This document shows positions 11,401 to 23,805 of a DNA stretch of 64,000 bases, piece by piece (position 1 is the stretch's first letter; each line of letters begins with the position of its first letter). Position numbers and translations under genes: made by a program. The stretch comes from Jackrogersella multiformis. Lineage: Eukaryota > Ascomycota > Sordariomycetes > Xylariales > Hypoxylaceae. The stretch is from contig CADCXD010000011.1 of NCBI GenBank assembly GCA_902806575.1, positions 2,108,001 through 2,172,000 of the forward strand. The letters are read 5' to 3'. The notes below the pieces were generated by a model. The model did not search any database and was not told the DNA's origin. It saw nothing but the letters and a program-made list of their open reading frames with translations.

Positions 11401-13572
11401 ATGCCCTCCTTCTTCCCCTTCATCCCCGGCACGGAGACCAGCCGCGCCGCGCGGCAGCACCTGGCGCTCGACGCCTCGCCGCTGCTAGGGCGATTCCGCG
11501 CGGTGCCTCCCGCGGCCGGAGCGCGGTCCGCCGCGCAGCAGCAGCAGCAGCTGGGGCTCCTATCGGCCGCGGGCGGGCGCGGCAGCGTGCACGTCGGGTA
11601 CGGCGCGGTGCTCGTCGCGGACATGGGCTCGGGCTCGGACGACGACTCGGACGACGACAGCGATGATGGCGGAACTGGGACCGGTAATGGGAGTGGTAGT
11701 GGCAGTGGTAGTGGCGGTCGGGGGTGCGCGTCGGCGGCGAGGAGGACGGCGCGGGGCTGGCGGCGGTTTGCGCGGCTCTCGCGCCGGAGCGTTAGGGACC
11801 TTTGGGTTGCGCCGCGGCAAACGGCCGTCAAGCGCGTGGTCGAGAGCTGGTGGAGGCGCTGGGGCGTCTTGGTTTTCTTGCCGGCTGCTTTGGTAAGTCG
11901 CGACGAGGGTTGTTGTTATTACTCGATTGTTACTCCTGCTCCTACCTATTCCTACGATGCGAGAGAGTCTTTCAAAGAGACGCGATACGGCAAGAGAAAT
12001 CTGTGATGAACGAAAGTTTGGTTACGTGGGCTAACGAATGTGCGATTTGCAATCTATCTAGGCAGTAGCATGGTGCGCGCTCCCGTTTCCGCAATATGCC
12101 TTCCCGCCCGACTCGCACGAGCCCAAGACCGCGCCGGACGACCCGGCCAAGCACCGGGTGCCCGGTCACGGGGAGGCTCGCGTCCAGGTCAACTTCTGGT
12201 TCTTCCTATTCGTATACTACGGCTTCTACAACCTGACGGCCCTGATATGGATTACCAAGGTGTTCAACCTCTACTCCCTCAACTGGTGGCCGTCGACCCT
12301 CGGCTTCCCCCTGACCATGTCGCTCATAGCGGTGCTCTCCCTCGCGGCGCCGATCCCCGTCTACCTAATCCCGGAGGCGCGCTATCTGACGGTCCACAAC
12401 ACGGCCTGGATCAGCTGGACCTTCGTCATCATGGCCATGCCCGTGGCTATCGCCTTCTGCATCCTGATGACGCACGAGCGCCACCTAGGCCTCAGGGAGT
12501 CGCTTAGCGACACCCAGCGCATATTCACGAGCTCGTGGTGGACCGGTAAGTCGGACACCCTGTCGGTTACCCGAAATTATAACCGGCGCCGAGGAATAAC
12601 AAGCCGGGGCACTACGTCATTCGATCCGGACGCCGCGCTGCAGATCGCGGACCAGCCTCGACAAGCCATGCCGGCGTTCATGCAGCGGCGCCGTTGGCTG
12701 CCCGCCAGCTTCGTGCGCTTCATATGGTTCTGTCTCGCGCTCTCCATCAGCTTGATGGCCTACCTGATAGGGGAGGCGTACGCCGAGATCTATCTACGAA
12801 CGCTGCCGCACAACAGTTTCGAAACGATCGTCTACGTCTATAGCTGGGTCGTGACGGTCCATTTACTAGACGCGCTTACGGGTTGGATCCTCGGCGCTAC
12901 CGAGGGGGAGCGAGTTGGAAGCTACCCCCTGAGCTGGATCTTTAAGCTGTAAGACACCGCTGGGATGTACCCACTTACCTCGAAGAGTCCGCTGACAGAC
13001 AGAGAAGATACTTCATGCTGACGTACCAAACCTACGTTCGAGCCCTATACGCGCGCCTTCGTTCGCCCTCCCAGTTCGTCTGGCTTCAAGCTCTCTCCTC
13101 CAGCTTCCTCATCATCCTTACCCCGGTAACGATGACGCAGACCTACCACCGTGTGCTTTCGATGATAGGATTGACCACCCAGTCGTATGCTTCGTATCAG
13201 AAGATCTGCACCAGAAATGTCTTCATCCGCTTCTTGGCCGAGAACGTCAGCATGCTCACATTCCTAGGGAGCATCTTGGTGTTGCACTTTGGGCCGAACA
13301 AGGACGTATACCCGTACTTCGCCTTCGACGACCCCAATGAGCTGTACGATTTCGAACTAACTTTTTACGCGTCTATGATCACTTGGGCTTGTGAGCTGGT
13401 AGCGGGAATCGTGTTGAGAGGCTTGATTCGGTGGATCTTTGGGGTCAACGCCAGCGTCGAGGGGAAGATGGACCTGGCAGTGTGGCCGGAGCTGCTACCT
13501 ACGAGTGTGGCCGTCATGCTGCATGTATCGCAGAGCATGTTATTCTCAATCATCCGGTTGCACTTTCGGTGA
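11401..13572 (+). CDS. Conserved fungal multi-pass membrane protein, function unknown
   Basis: Three exons: 11401..11892, 12062..12948 and 13008..13572, giving 647 aa. Intron 1 is GTAAGT..CTAG with a CTAAC branch (phase 0); intron 2 is GTAAGA..GAAG (phase 2). The joined frame has no stop and runs smoothly through both junctions (VFLPAAL/AVAWCALPFP and WIFKL/YFMLTYQTY). Residues 1-130 are low-complexity: a Gln run, an Asp/Ser run (DDDSDDDSDD) and a Gly/Ser run. About nine or ten hydrophobic segments follow, starting at WGVLVFLPAALAVAWCAL and ending at VAVMLHVSQSMLFSIIRL. A soluble loop of about 70 residues lies between the fourth and fifth. I recognise it as the kind of hypothetical membrane protein conserved in Pezizomycotina but know no function. 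No signal peptide is seen. Confidence 0.8.
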
Positions 13573-16500
13573 CGGGATAGTAAAGGAGGCTTTGTTGAGT
13601 TTATGTGGAGGCCCTGGATTGGTGGCCCCAGACACTTTTGCAGCTCGGTTAAGCGTGGCCAGCGAATGCTGGCTGCGCGCGCGCACTTCGACGCCCCCAG
13701 GATATTATCAAAGATAGGCGCTGGGAGAACTGGTGGTGGCTCGGTCGACTGGATTCTGGTTGTCGGGCAGCAGCCTGTATTCCGGACCGTAGGCAGGCGT
13801 CTTGTTTGCTTTCAGTCGTTCTTGATTCAGTTGATATGCAAAGGTGCCCAAGGCGGAGTAGATGATACCCCTTTTAGAATAAATACCATAGAATAGATAT
13901 CCCCAAACTGCTAATCAAATCCCGTTACTGTTATAGCCTTCCCTGTGGTTTGCGTCGAGATGGTGTGCAGTTGTGACGTGGATCGAAATGAAGATGCATA
14001 TGTTCTAATTGTCTTGCATTCGTAGAAGAGAGAAGAGCTAGGGCGAAATGCACACGTCCCCCAAGGTAGGTAGGAGGAAGCAGCTTGCTAAAAAAGATTG
14101 TCCAAGCCTACCTCTTGGTTTCGATTGCAGTGACTTTATCTCTGCAATCGCGGTGGGGTCATTTATTGGTGGAGAGGCATATAATGCACGAAATACATAC
14201 ATACCCGGTGTGCCAGTTCTAAGGAGGCCGAAGAATCGCGAGAGGATTGTGGAGTAGGCAGAGCCGGCCGGACGAGCGCTCAGAAGCTTGGCGGCGCATC
14301 GCCCACATAATACCATTTACGCCGATATTGGGGAGCCGGCAAATACGAAGAGGTGTGTACGTGTAGCTGTAGGTGTGATATCTGCTTCATGGCCACATCC
14401 GAGTATACTTCCGGTCGTCTAAACCTATCCGGTTCTATGTCCCAAGATCGGGTCGGCCATGTATCGCACGGCCGCAACAGCAGGTAGAAATGAGACCATA
14501 TCAGTGTATTTCTGAATCGGCCGATTGCATTATGCTGTGCGCCCCTCTGATGCGGCGAGTGGCGTCTGTCAATCATCGAGGCCAAGCAATGACAAGATCG
14601 ATTTTTCGGGACGGTGTCTCAACCCAGGTGGACGAGACCACTGCAACAGAGCATTTACCGAATGGGCAGAGCCATCTCTGCGCTCTGGTGAAAGCCTAGA
14701 ACACCCCAGGGCTGATGAGTGGACATGATGTGTCGTTCTAGTTGATCGACAGATTTGCAGATCCACCAACAGCAACGTCGTCATTTGGCGAGGCTGTACG
14801 TACATACATCCACTGTAGTAGCAGTAGTCGTCAACGTTCGGTGTCAACTTGCTACTGCAATCCGGGAATGCTCGAAACCCGTAACCACCTTCCAGTCTTC
14901 CGAACCAGCTAGGGGAGATGTATGGATCGACCAGAGAAATCTACATGACTAAACCAAAAGACTGGCGGTGAGCGCACGCGATGACTAACTCGTGGTTCAT
15001 TTCCCCGGCATATCTGCAAATAGGATAATAAGAAAATCGCGGTCAAGATATCTCAACATGCGGGGGGACTGGGGGGATGTGCTGAAACGCTGAAAAGGAC
15101 ATAGCATTTCATGCATAGAGGACGTTGAGGTGAAACCAATGCAGGTCGCATACCCTCGCGTATGGGTATACAAATGTTGAACGACCCACGCGGATACTGA
15201 AGGCCCAACTAGAACTTCATAAAGTGGGTTGTAGTATCACGGAATGATACAGTGGCCATGTTGTCTTTCAACATGCCGGGATTCCACAAAGGGTTAAGCT
15301 GCGGTGTCGATATGGGTTCAGGGCCCAGGCAACAGTTCTGACACCGTGGAGTTGAGTCATATACCTAACTTGCAGCTTGGAAAACTTCGTAGGCCATGAG
15401 AATACGGCTTACCGTTTTCTCTTATTTGGAAAAAAATAAAAAGTCGCCGATGGGTAGGACAGTGAGATTAGGAATAAAAGAGTGGTGTGGTAGCTGACCA
15501 AAAATATCAACCGAATTTGTCGTTATCAGAGTCCCTTGCTCAGGAACACGAGCCGATGCTTATTAGTCCATAGCTGGATGGCGGCCAAATCTAGGTCTGA
15601 GTACGGCCGGCTTACGCGAAGAAGAGATGAACCTAGCAACTCAATTTAGCGCAGGTATCGCGGTAGGAATTTGGACGGTAATTCGGCGAAACCGGCGGGT
15701 TAATACGTGCGAGGCTGTATCAACCCAAATCTTTTATGCGTTTTGAGAAATAGGATCCGGCCAGGAGACTATAAGAATCACAATTCCCGTACGCTGGGCG
15801 TCCAATGATCCGGGTATCCTCCCCGGCTAGAACACTAACTACCTAGTGTACCTAGGTAGGTAGTGTAGGTAGACAGATGCTAGAGTTTCGAGGGAACTAT
15901 CACAGGGCGTCTACACTACACTACACTAGGTGTACTCTGCTAGGTGTACTCTGTATTCCTAGTTTAAACATGTGAGTTAACGGTGGTGTGGTTACAGCGC
16001 CAAACACCTGTTGGTCACAGCATCTGGATCCCCTGTCTCGGTTGCTGAGCATGCAAGAGATGTGGTTGCAGGAGCCGGAGTGCGTTGTACCACCTCGATC
16101 GAAACGGGGACCAACGGGTAGGTCTGATTCGACCAAAAGAGAGCGGATGGCGATTGAGGCGCAACACGGCCTTTGAGCCCCATGCCGATTTGCGGGATAC
16201 GAGCCCGGTTGGCAGATGTTGAAAGTGCCTAGGCTGCTAGGTAAGTACCTTAAGTAGTGGTAGGTATATAATATCGACCCTAGTGGTACTCAGTACCCAG
16301 GTGGTGATCAAAGAGGCGATACCGAAAGGCGATAGGAAACCTAGGCGGGAATTCTCCGAAATAGATTCAAACTGAATCCCGGGGGCTGTTGTGGGTGTAG
16401 TTGACGAGACGATTTCGGGCAGCATTAATAGCACCTTGTTAGTCAATGATCACCTCGATCACCTCATTCATACTCCGCACAGAGGACTATGTGTGGCGAT

Positions 16501-16684
16501 TGGGGGCCCTTTTTTACACACAGACTTCTTACCCAGGGACGTAGCCAAGAATCCAAGGCCGTATCGAATAGTGTACAGGACTGGCCTAGGATTGTACGAG
16601 CCACCATAGCGTTGGGAGTGGGTTTTGGGTTGTGAGTTGTGAGTACGTACATCAGTACAATACATACTTACCGATACATACCAG

Positions 16685-16754
16685 CCTACCTAGGTACCTA
16701 GCATACATACCTAGGTGGGTGGATTATCTACATAAGTAGGTACCTAGGTAGGTA
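16685..16754. repeat. CCTAGGTA palindromic repeat cluster
   Basis: A clear example of the window-wide repeat. Units such as CCTACCTAGGTACCTAG and GTAGGTACCTAGGTAGG follow each other with short spacers. The unit is self-complementary, so each array reads the same on both strands and can fold on itself. Confidence 0.85.
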
Positions 16755-17790
16755 TGGAAGAAATCGGGTGTACGGGAAAGCATGCGATGAGTCAGGATAT
16801 CAAATGGAGGATTCAGACTGGCAGACTGGGCCAGTTAGGAAAAGTTCAAAGGAGGCTTTGTCTTCCATAAAAATAAAAAATGTAGTAGTAGGTACGGATG
16901 TAATGTAAAAAGTCTTTTGGGGAAAGGAAGTGTGGGGTCTGACACAAGAGATGAGTCGAATCGCGATTTCTAAAAAAAAAAACTAAAAACTTTAATGAAT
17001 ATCGAGGCGGGGCAGTGGTAACAATGGTAGTTGCTGATTTTGTTAATCCCTGACCTTATTCCTTGTTTAAGTATATTAGCAGAAGTGCACTACCTAGTAG
17101 GTACTTATACTATATCTGATGAGTCTTAAACGTGTACCTAGGTACTCCGTATCTTCGTTCATTGATTTGATTGATGCTAGGAAGGTATGGAGTATGGAGT
17201 ACGGATGTGATATATGTGTAAATTTATAAGACTCGTAACTTGGATATATTACTACCTTACCAACGTAGTTGTGACGTACCTAGGCATGTATATATGTGTG
17301 TAGGTACTTAAGGTGACATGAGTGTAAGCTGTTATTAACAAGAATAGGTAATAATAGTGATAATAAAAATAAAAAGGAGCTTTCATAACATGTCTATTGT
17401 GACACCTGATATCTGCTCAAATCTCTTTCTCTCAAGCAAGATAGTGTGCCATTCGGGCCTCCATATCGAGGCCTACCAGCCCTGGACAGCCAGGTAAGGT
17501 AGATTGCTTATGTACCTCGGTAGGAGGCATATATGTAGGTAAATGTAGGTAGGCAGTTTTACAATCATGACCATTCCTACGGTAAACCTATTCAACGACC
17601 GAACGAATGATTTAGGAAGGTGACAAATTATTTTTATATACCGTTCGACCGACATTAGATTTTTTCCCTTAACCAGTTTCCCGTAACACTTTCCCCTGAT
17701 CGTCCTATTCCTCCGGTTGAATTCGCAGGGTTCCAATGCTTCTAGAAGGAATCTATCTGGTGCCGGTTTGAAATGTAGTCCTTATTACTG

Positions 17791-17833
17791 CAACTCTGTA
17801 ACTCTGTACTCTGTAACTCTGTAACTCTGTAAC
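17791..17833. repeat. Tandem repeat of CTGTAACT
   Basis: About five copies of an 8-bp unit CTGTAACT, with one copy shortened, inside the 13.6-19.6 kb spacer. Confidence 0.8.
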
Positions 17834-19090
17834 AAAGTACTTGTCATCCAATACTACCGGTACTACTGATGCTACTGCGAATTTCTTGATTTCTTCCATC
17901 TTCTCAACCTTGGGTTGACTTACACCGCATTATACATGCATGGCTGCTCACGCTTTTGCAGACACCTCAGGGAGTGAGTAATATAAGTCCTATTGAGCCT
18001 TTACCGACTCTCCGGCTTTGTTACAGGTACCTAGCTGCCTAGGTAGGTATCCTACGGCTAAGATTATGTAAACGCAGGTGCTAATAAAAGCACGGCGTTA
18101 GCCGGAACAAGCCATCGACGAGCAGGATAAGGAGGCAATCCCTGATAACGCGGCCAATTCTGCATACCTATTACATTATGTACGTTCTAGTTCTTCCTTC
18201 GGTATGGTGGCATCAAAATGTAGGTAGTGGGGTTTTTATATACTACTGCGTATGTACTAGGGGTATGTGGTAAGCAGCGAAAAAAAAATATGTAAGTACA
18301 GAAACCTCAGTACCCCTGCAACCTACCTGTTACGCCCACGAGAGGGGCAGAGGGGTTCATTATTTGTCCTGGATATTACTTAAATGCCTACCTAGGCACC
18401 TAGGTAGGTATGTACCTCATATACGTAGGTACTTGGCTATGTGTATTTAGGTAATTAAATTCTTTTTGAAGTAGACGTTTTTTTATTTATTATTTATTTC
18501 ACTACACCGATATATCGTTGCAGATAAAAACTAGGAGCTACCTACTTATCTAAGGTACCTAGGTAGGTATCTTACCGAGTAAAGCTAGGTACGGAGTCCT
18601 TTCCCCTTCTCACTTGTTTTTACCTGGGCTGCTAAGCACCTTTGCCTATCTTGGTAAGTGGGCTATCATTTAAGCTTGCTTTAGACTTGCCTTAGGGCCC
18701 CAGCTAGCTGGTCGGTGGGTTTTCGCATGTACCGTAGTTCTGTCGGGGTACATGCGGAAGCGGCCTTGCTGCTAGTAAAAAGTAGGTATATTCAACCTTG
18801 GAAATGATGTGTCAGTACAAAGCATTTTAGTTCCTCTGCCCCTCCAAAGAAAAAGAAAAATTCAAGGGGGAGGAGGGGAGGGGGGCAGAAAAAAAAATAA
18901 ACTTAACTCCATCCCACTCTCTTCTCTCTCTCTCGACCACTCACTCCACTTCGTCTTAGCAACCTCATTGTCCTAGTTTACCGTTTCCCGTCTTCCTTAT
19001 CCAGCGACCGTCACACCTTTTTTCCCTCACTATCCCTTTTTCTCTCTCTCCCCTTTATCACTCGTCCCTGTCTTATATTGTCCCAATATT

Positions 19091-19130
19091 GTATCGTGTA
19101 TTGTGTATCGTGTATTGCGTATCGTGTTGT
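19091..19130. repeat. 14-bp tandem repeat upstream of APRT
   Basis: Nearly three copies of a GTATCGTGTATTGT unit with small changes. It lies in the CT-rich upstream part of the APRT gene. Confidence 0.75.
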
Positions 19131-19180
19131 ACTTCACGGTACACATACATCTCACAGACCTTCTAACTAGGGCTACAATT

Positions 19181-19258
19181 ACCAACCTAGTTACCTACCT
19201 ACATAGGTAGTTACCTACCTGGTATTATTGTTTATTATTACCTACCTACCTACCTAGT
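19181..19258. repeat. TACC / CCTAGGTA repeat cluster
   Basis: A run of ACCTACCT and TAGGTAG units (for example TTACCTACCTACATAGGTAG, then ACCTACCTACCTACCTAG). Sense and antisense versions lie side by side, giving potential hairpins about 390-460 bp upstream of the APRT start. Confidence 0.8.
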
Positions 19259-19644
19259 CCCAAGGTATTATCTACCACCCGGGTTGGCGGCAAGCAGGCT
19301 ACCTACACCAGTACCTACACCAGTACACCTACTTCTTCCTCTATCCCATCCCCATCCCATCCCATCCCATCCGCCCCCTGCGTGTTGCTCCGCGGTCACC
19401 TCTAAGGCGGCCTTGTCTCTGCCTACCTGCCTGCCTGCCTGCCTACCTGTCTGTCCTGACTTGGCTTGCGCCTTGTCTGCCTATCCCATTCGTCTTTCTA
19501 CTCCCCTCCTGGTTCTTCCACTGTGCCACCCCCAAAAATTTTCACTCACATTATCTTCTTCCGTCAGGTACACATATCGTCCAGCCCGCCCTCACTTCCT
19601 CGCCGCCCCTTTTCTTCTCTTCTCCTTTCCTTCTCCTCCTCAGC

Positions 19645-20881
19645 ATGAGCGGTCTACCCACTTCCGACACCCCCGTTGATTTCGTGGCAACAAACCCAAG
19701 TCAGCCAAGCATCACTTCAACAACTTCCATACCCGATGCCTCGCGACGAGAGCCCGCCGCCTCCACCGCCGGTACCGCCGAACTCGCCGGTCAATCGGTA
19801 ACTGCCTTGCCTGAGCATGAGCAGAAGAAGCTTGAGGCTGCTAAGAAATTGGTCATCGACGCGCTAAGATTCGTACCTGACTTTCCCATCCCCGGTATAA
19901 ACTTCATCGACATCCTACCGATCTTCCAGAACCCAATCGCCTTCGAGTCACTTCTAGAAGTACTCGTCCTCTTGATACGAGAGCGGTACGGCGACCAGAT
20001 TCCAGATGTCATAGTGGGTCTGGAAGCCCGTGGTTTCCTCTTTGGGCCTACACTTGCATTGAGGCTCAACCGCCCATTCGTCCCAGTCCGAAAGAAGGGC
20101 AAGATGCCAGGCGCCTGCAGGACGGTTCAATACAAGAAGGAATATGGCAAGGACGAGTTCCAAGTGCAGATAGACGCCATCAAGCCTGGTCAATCATGCT
20201 TGATAGTGGACGATATCATTGCTACTGGTAAGTGGAAGCCTTGCCTGCGTCTTCCTGCGTCTTCCTACCACCCACGTCCCACCTACGTTTTCCCTCGATT
20301 GAGTTATGAGGTCACTCGGTTTATTCGTTTCATTTGTCTGCATCTGTTTTGGTTTTCCCCGGTCCCATGTTCAGGTATTAGCGGATAAGGAAGCGGGTTT
20401 GCGTGCTCCTGACCGTGCGCTACCTCGTCTAGTGTTTAATATGAGTACAGCCAGAGATTGTGACGGTGCGTCAAAGTACTATCATCCCGAGGCTTACTCA
20501 TAATTAAACCTGGAAGTCGTCTATCCGACTTGCAACTAAAAGTCGACCGGAGTCGTATCCACATATCTCACATGCAGTTGAGAGAGGATTCGACTTGAGG
20601 AGTGAAAAGACCTGGTATCACGTCAGCACCAGGCCGAATATCGTTTATAATATGTCTTTTGGCGTAATTCGCTTGTTTACTTATAGCGCTTTCAAGCCTG
20701 TCCTCTCGACTGACTCGATGAATCAGGAGGAACTGCTGCCGCTGCTGGCCAACTTGTGGAGCTCTCCGATGCCAAGGTCATGGGTTACCTCTTCATGATC
20801 GAGATTACATGTCTCAAGGGCAAGGCGCTGCTAGGCGACAAGCCCATGATCACCCTGGTCGAACATGATGAAGAGGAATAA
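19645..20881 (+). CDS. APT1: Adenine phosphoribosyltransferase
   Basis: Purine salvage enzyme: adenine + PRPP gives AMP + diphosphate, in the cytosol. Two exons, 19645..20227 and 20727..20881, give 245 aa. The intron is 499 bp, long for this window, with a GTAAGT donor, a CTGAC-like branch and an ATCAG acceptor in phase 1. It splits the PRPP-binding loop just after VDDIIAT (188-194); G195 spans the junction and exon 2 continues GTAAAGQLVEL. Other landmarks are FPIPGINFIDILPIF (80-94), DVIVGLEARGFLFGP (121-135) and the flexible-loop region VRKKGKMPG. The N-terminus carries about 60 Ser/Thr/Pro-rich residues more than usual. The start is the first ATG in frame. Translation past the donor meets a stop inside the intron, so a retained intron would truncate the enzyme. 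Confidence 0.93.
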
Positions 20882-23046
20882 ACACCTTGTGCCGTCTTCT
20901 TTTAACACCCCTAGTTTCTGCGTCGAAAGGTCTTATCCCCAGATACACGGAAGAGGACAAAATAATTCACAAATTCTACCAATTTAAACCTACCTAATGA
21001 TAGATGCCTCTCGGAATTTATTGGATAGTCGGACGGAATAGAAAGCGCTGTTCGGTTGCTACAGTACCTCGGCGCAACCATAATCATCATGGGTGGGGGA
21101 CGCTGGGTCGATGTTGCATGGCTATGGCGTTAAATGGAACCCGAACAATATCAGTGATACTGAGTCTCTGTTTTTACATGATTTGCCCATAGAGAGTTAT
21201 AATTCCGTAATTCACCCTAATCCCAATGGTCTGTTTAATTGCTTCCAACTGCCGTGAAATCATCCAACGTATCACCACCATCCCACAAAGAGCTCGAACC
21301 CGGCAGGTCGTCAAAAGTACCCATCATAGGAGATGCTTACTATAATCATGAGACAATACTACATATTACAAGACCGAAAGTCACGACTATTCAGTTCTCG
21401 CATTGGAAAATTGCCCTGGAATGGCACATGGAGAACAATCATCGGATGACGAATCTTGTCGAGAGCAAAAATTATAACGTGGATGTCGTGGTGAGTGCGA
21501 GCTACTAATATTTTAGCTCACTTAGCTCGTTTAGGGCACGGGTATGTTTATCTCAAAGATCTAATAGCTTCCTGTGTAGGTCCTAAGTATGAGTGAAGAA
21601 GACCATTTGTCATGTTAATATGTTTTCTTCGGGCTAAGGTCTTGTCACATAACCAAGTGCGTATTACTCAAATAGCATGTATGTAGGTACATACATGGTA
21701 ATGTTGACTTTGCTCCCATGACATTTGTGTAGCTGTTATTAGATGTGCGGGAGTATATCTCGAAAGGGCTTGATGCGTCGTTGTTTATTTGAGAGGAACT
21801 CCTCTTAGTGGTGATGATGGAATCATTACTTAGGGAGGTAATGTGGGGGGTTTTCTACTTAATTCTGTAAAATTGTAATAAGAGGAAGGCCTTCCTTCTT
21901 TGACTGTTATCATATATACCTGGGCGGCAGCATATCATTACTAGCTGGTATCTCAAACCTCCGAACGGGAAGATCTAAGGGGCAAGAGTGAGGAATAGTG
22001 GTAGCTTATTATTGGAAACCTAGAAAGGCTTACCTAGTGTGAAGTGCGTGTATTTATTATAGCTAGATGATCAGCGACTCTAGGATTCCTATACTCATAC
22101 CGTGTGTGGATTGAAGATACGTTATTGGATTCTCGATCCTAGACACCGATCCTATGATTTGAGGGAGCGAGTCGTCCATGCTGGGGTATCATACTAGATA
22201 TTTCAAATACAATTCGAGGTATTCCATCTTGTGATCTTTTTAATATTATCAAGTACATAGCAGAGCTAGTCCTTAACTATCACGCCCATCGATGTAGGAT
22301 CTGAATCCATACAAAGGCTGGTCGATCTCAGTCAATCCAGCACTATCAGTAATAACAAGAGGATCTCGAAACCTATCGGACCGACAGCTGTAATTTAAAA
22401 CGCCAATACACGGCTCCCTAAAGAAGATATTACGGCTGGAGGTCATCACAAGCCCGCTTTCGCTTATGCGAGTGCTATATTATTTACCCCGGATTGACAT
22501 GCCCTTCACCAACATAGGCGCCTTACAGGGGACTTCAATCGAGAATGAAGTGGCTATCCTTGTCTCAGCCCTGATTCCAGCTTCTTCAACTATCTCTTAT
22601 CATGATTCATGATTGGGTTGCTGCCAATCAATCTAACATAGCCGAGTGAAGCAGAGATAACCTCGTGTTCTTCACTTGGCACGAGTGGTGGCGAAGAGAC
22701 AACGCCGAGGCAGGTAACCAATTGCGCTCGAATGACTAGTTCATGATTCCGGGGTTGAGCTTCGGTAGCGGCCCGAAATTGCCACGAGCTAAAAGTCCTA
22801 GACTAACACACTATTGTTGCCTAAGCCAAGCAAGCAAGCATGGTACCTCACGGCGCGTCGTTACAGGATCGTGACAATTTTTGGGTTTCTGACGGGTTTC
22901 TAGAACTCTTCTTCCAATCTTTATAATCTCCAGGTCCCTACTGTAGCTCCAAAAACCACCGTTTGTGAAGGGGATCGATACCGCAACCAGTCACGACACG
23001 GGACGTACTTACGATTCGGTAGGATTTCCTATACGCACCAGCAACC
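20882..23046. other. Intergenic, no gene seen
   Basis: Two kilobases between APRT and the Cys-rich protein gene. Short open frames (one at 21239-21508) show no recognisable motifs. CCTAGGTA-type repeats are scarce here. Around 22610-22640, ATTGG and CCAAT face each other. Confidence 0.5.
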
Positions 23047-23805
23047 ATGGCCTCCATCACAACCACCATCCCCATCAGCCCTATAGAAAAGTGGTGTTTA
23101 TCACCTATGGCAGGGTTCAATGGCGAACGATACCACTGCATGAGCTCCACGACGGGGACCAAAGATTCCGACTTCCAGACCTTCTGCTGCAATGGCGGGA
23201 TCATCAATACCGCGCACGACATATGGGACCCGGCCTACTGGAAGAGCGACAACCACACGCTGAACCTCAGCGACATGTCCTGCTGCGGACTCGGCGGGCC
23301 TCAAGCCGGAGGCGTGCTCCCCGTCGGGTCGGCGCACACGGCGTGCAATGCCGGGTCGCCGACGGCGCTGGCGAGCCTGGCGGCGACGAACACGGACAAC
23401 GCGGTCCCGTTTGTGGTAACGTACACCAGCGCGAGCTACGGCGACGCGACGGTGGGCGATTACATACCCACCGTGACGCCGATCTGCTTCTGGGCGTACA
23501 CGTCCGGCGCCGAGACCACGGAGGTCACGCTGCCGGCGCCCTCCACCGACGAGTTTGGGTTTACTATCTTCACGCAGTCGAGCGAATCAGAGAGTGGGAT
23601 CGCTAGTTCGGGCTCTGGCACGGAACCCCGGACTACGATATTGTCGGCGTCCGCGTCGCAGAGTAGCGCCGGGTCGTCCTCGTCGACAACGACGCCTTCA
23701 GGTGCCAACTCGGCTCATACTCCTACAAGAAAGGGATGTCTATATGGTGGCTTAGGGCTTGTGACTATGAGCCTTCTGTGGAGCAGATCTTATCTCGAAC
23801 TATAA
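23047..23805 (+). CDS. Cys-rich conserved hypothetical protein with Ser/Thr-rich C-terminus
   Basis: A single-exon frame of 252 aa with a good start context (ACCATGG) and GC-rich codon use unlike its surroundings. Residues 1-160 hold paired cysteines (FCCNGG, SCCGLGG) plus single ones (KWCLSPMAGFNG, RYHCMS, TACNAGS, TPICFWAY), suggesting a disulfide-bonded or metal-binding fold. Residues 175-225 are almost entirely Ser, Thr, Gly and Ala. The C-terminus is hydrophobic (CLYGGLGLVTMSLLW), which could be a membrane segment. There is no N-terminal signal peptide. I recognise the first half as a conserved hypothetical type in Sordariomycetes; function unknown. The adjacent spacers do not suggest a partner. 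Confidence 0.7.
   Translation: MASITTTIPISPIEKWCLSPMAGFNGERYHCMSSTTGTKDSDFQTFCCNGGIINTAHDIWDPAYWKSDNHTLNLSDMSCCGLGGPQAGGVLPVGSAHTACNAGSPTALASLAATNTDNAVPFVVTYTSASYGDATVGDYIPTVTPICFWAYTSGAETTEVTLPAPSTDEFGFTIFTQSSESESGIASSGSGTEPRTTILSASASQSSAGSSSSTTTPSGANSAHTPTRKGCLYGGLGLVTMSLLWSRSYLEL

Larger units (their letters stand above)
13573..19644. other. 6-kb intergenic region with dense palindromic repeats
   Basis: No coding sequence recognised on either strand. CCTAGGTA-type repeats are densest from 15835 to 19260 (for example 15838-15870, 16685-16754, 18035-18050, 18386-18417, 18539-18570, 19181-19258). Other simple repeats: CTGTAACT units at 17791-17833, a 14-bp unit at 19091-19130 and CTGC units at 19421-19455. 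From 18890 to the start at 19645 the plus strand is rich in C and T, as in many fungal promoters and 5' leaders, and probably belongs to the APRT gene. Confidence 0.6.

Noticed and set aside
10961..11896. Overlapping open frames on both strands around 11-12 kb
   Set aside because: They are low-complexity products of microsatellites and GC-rich exon 1. Only the frame from 11401 joins to conserved exons.
21284..21310. CTCGAACCCGG as a reverse tRNA B box
   Set aside because: The T stem does not close and no A box or acceptor stem is present.
22965..23606. 213-codon frame overlapping the Cys-rich protein gene
   Set aside because: It is an Arg/His-rich shadow of the GC-rich frame at 23047-23805, which has the better start context and a patterned sequence.
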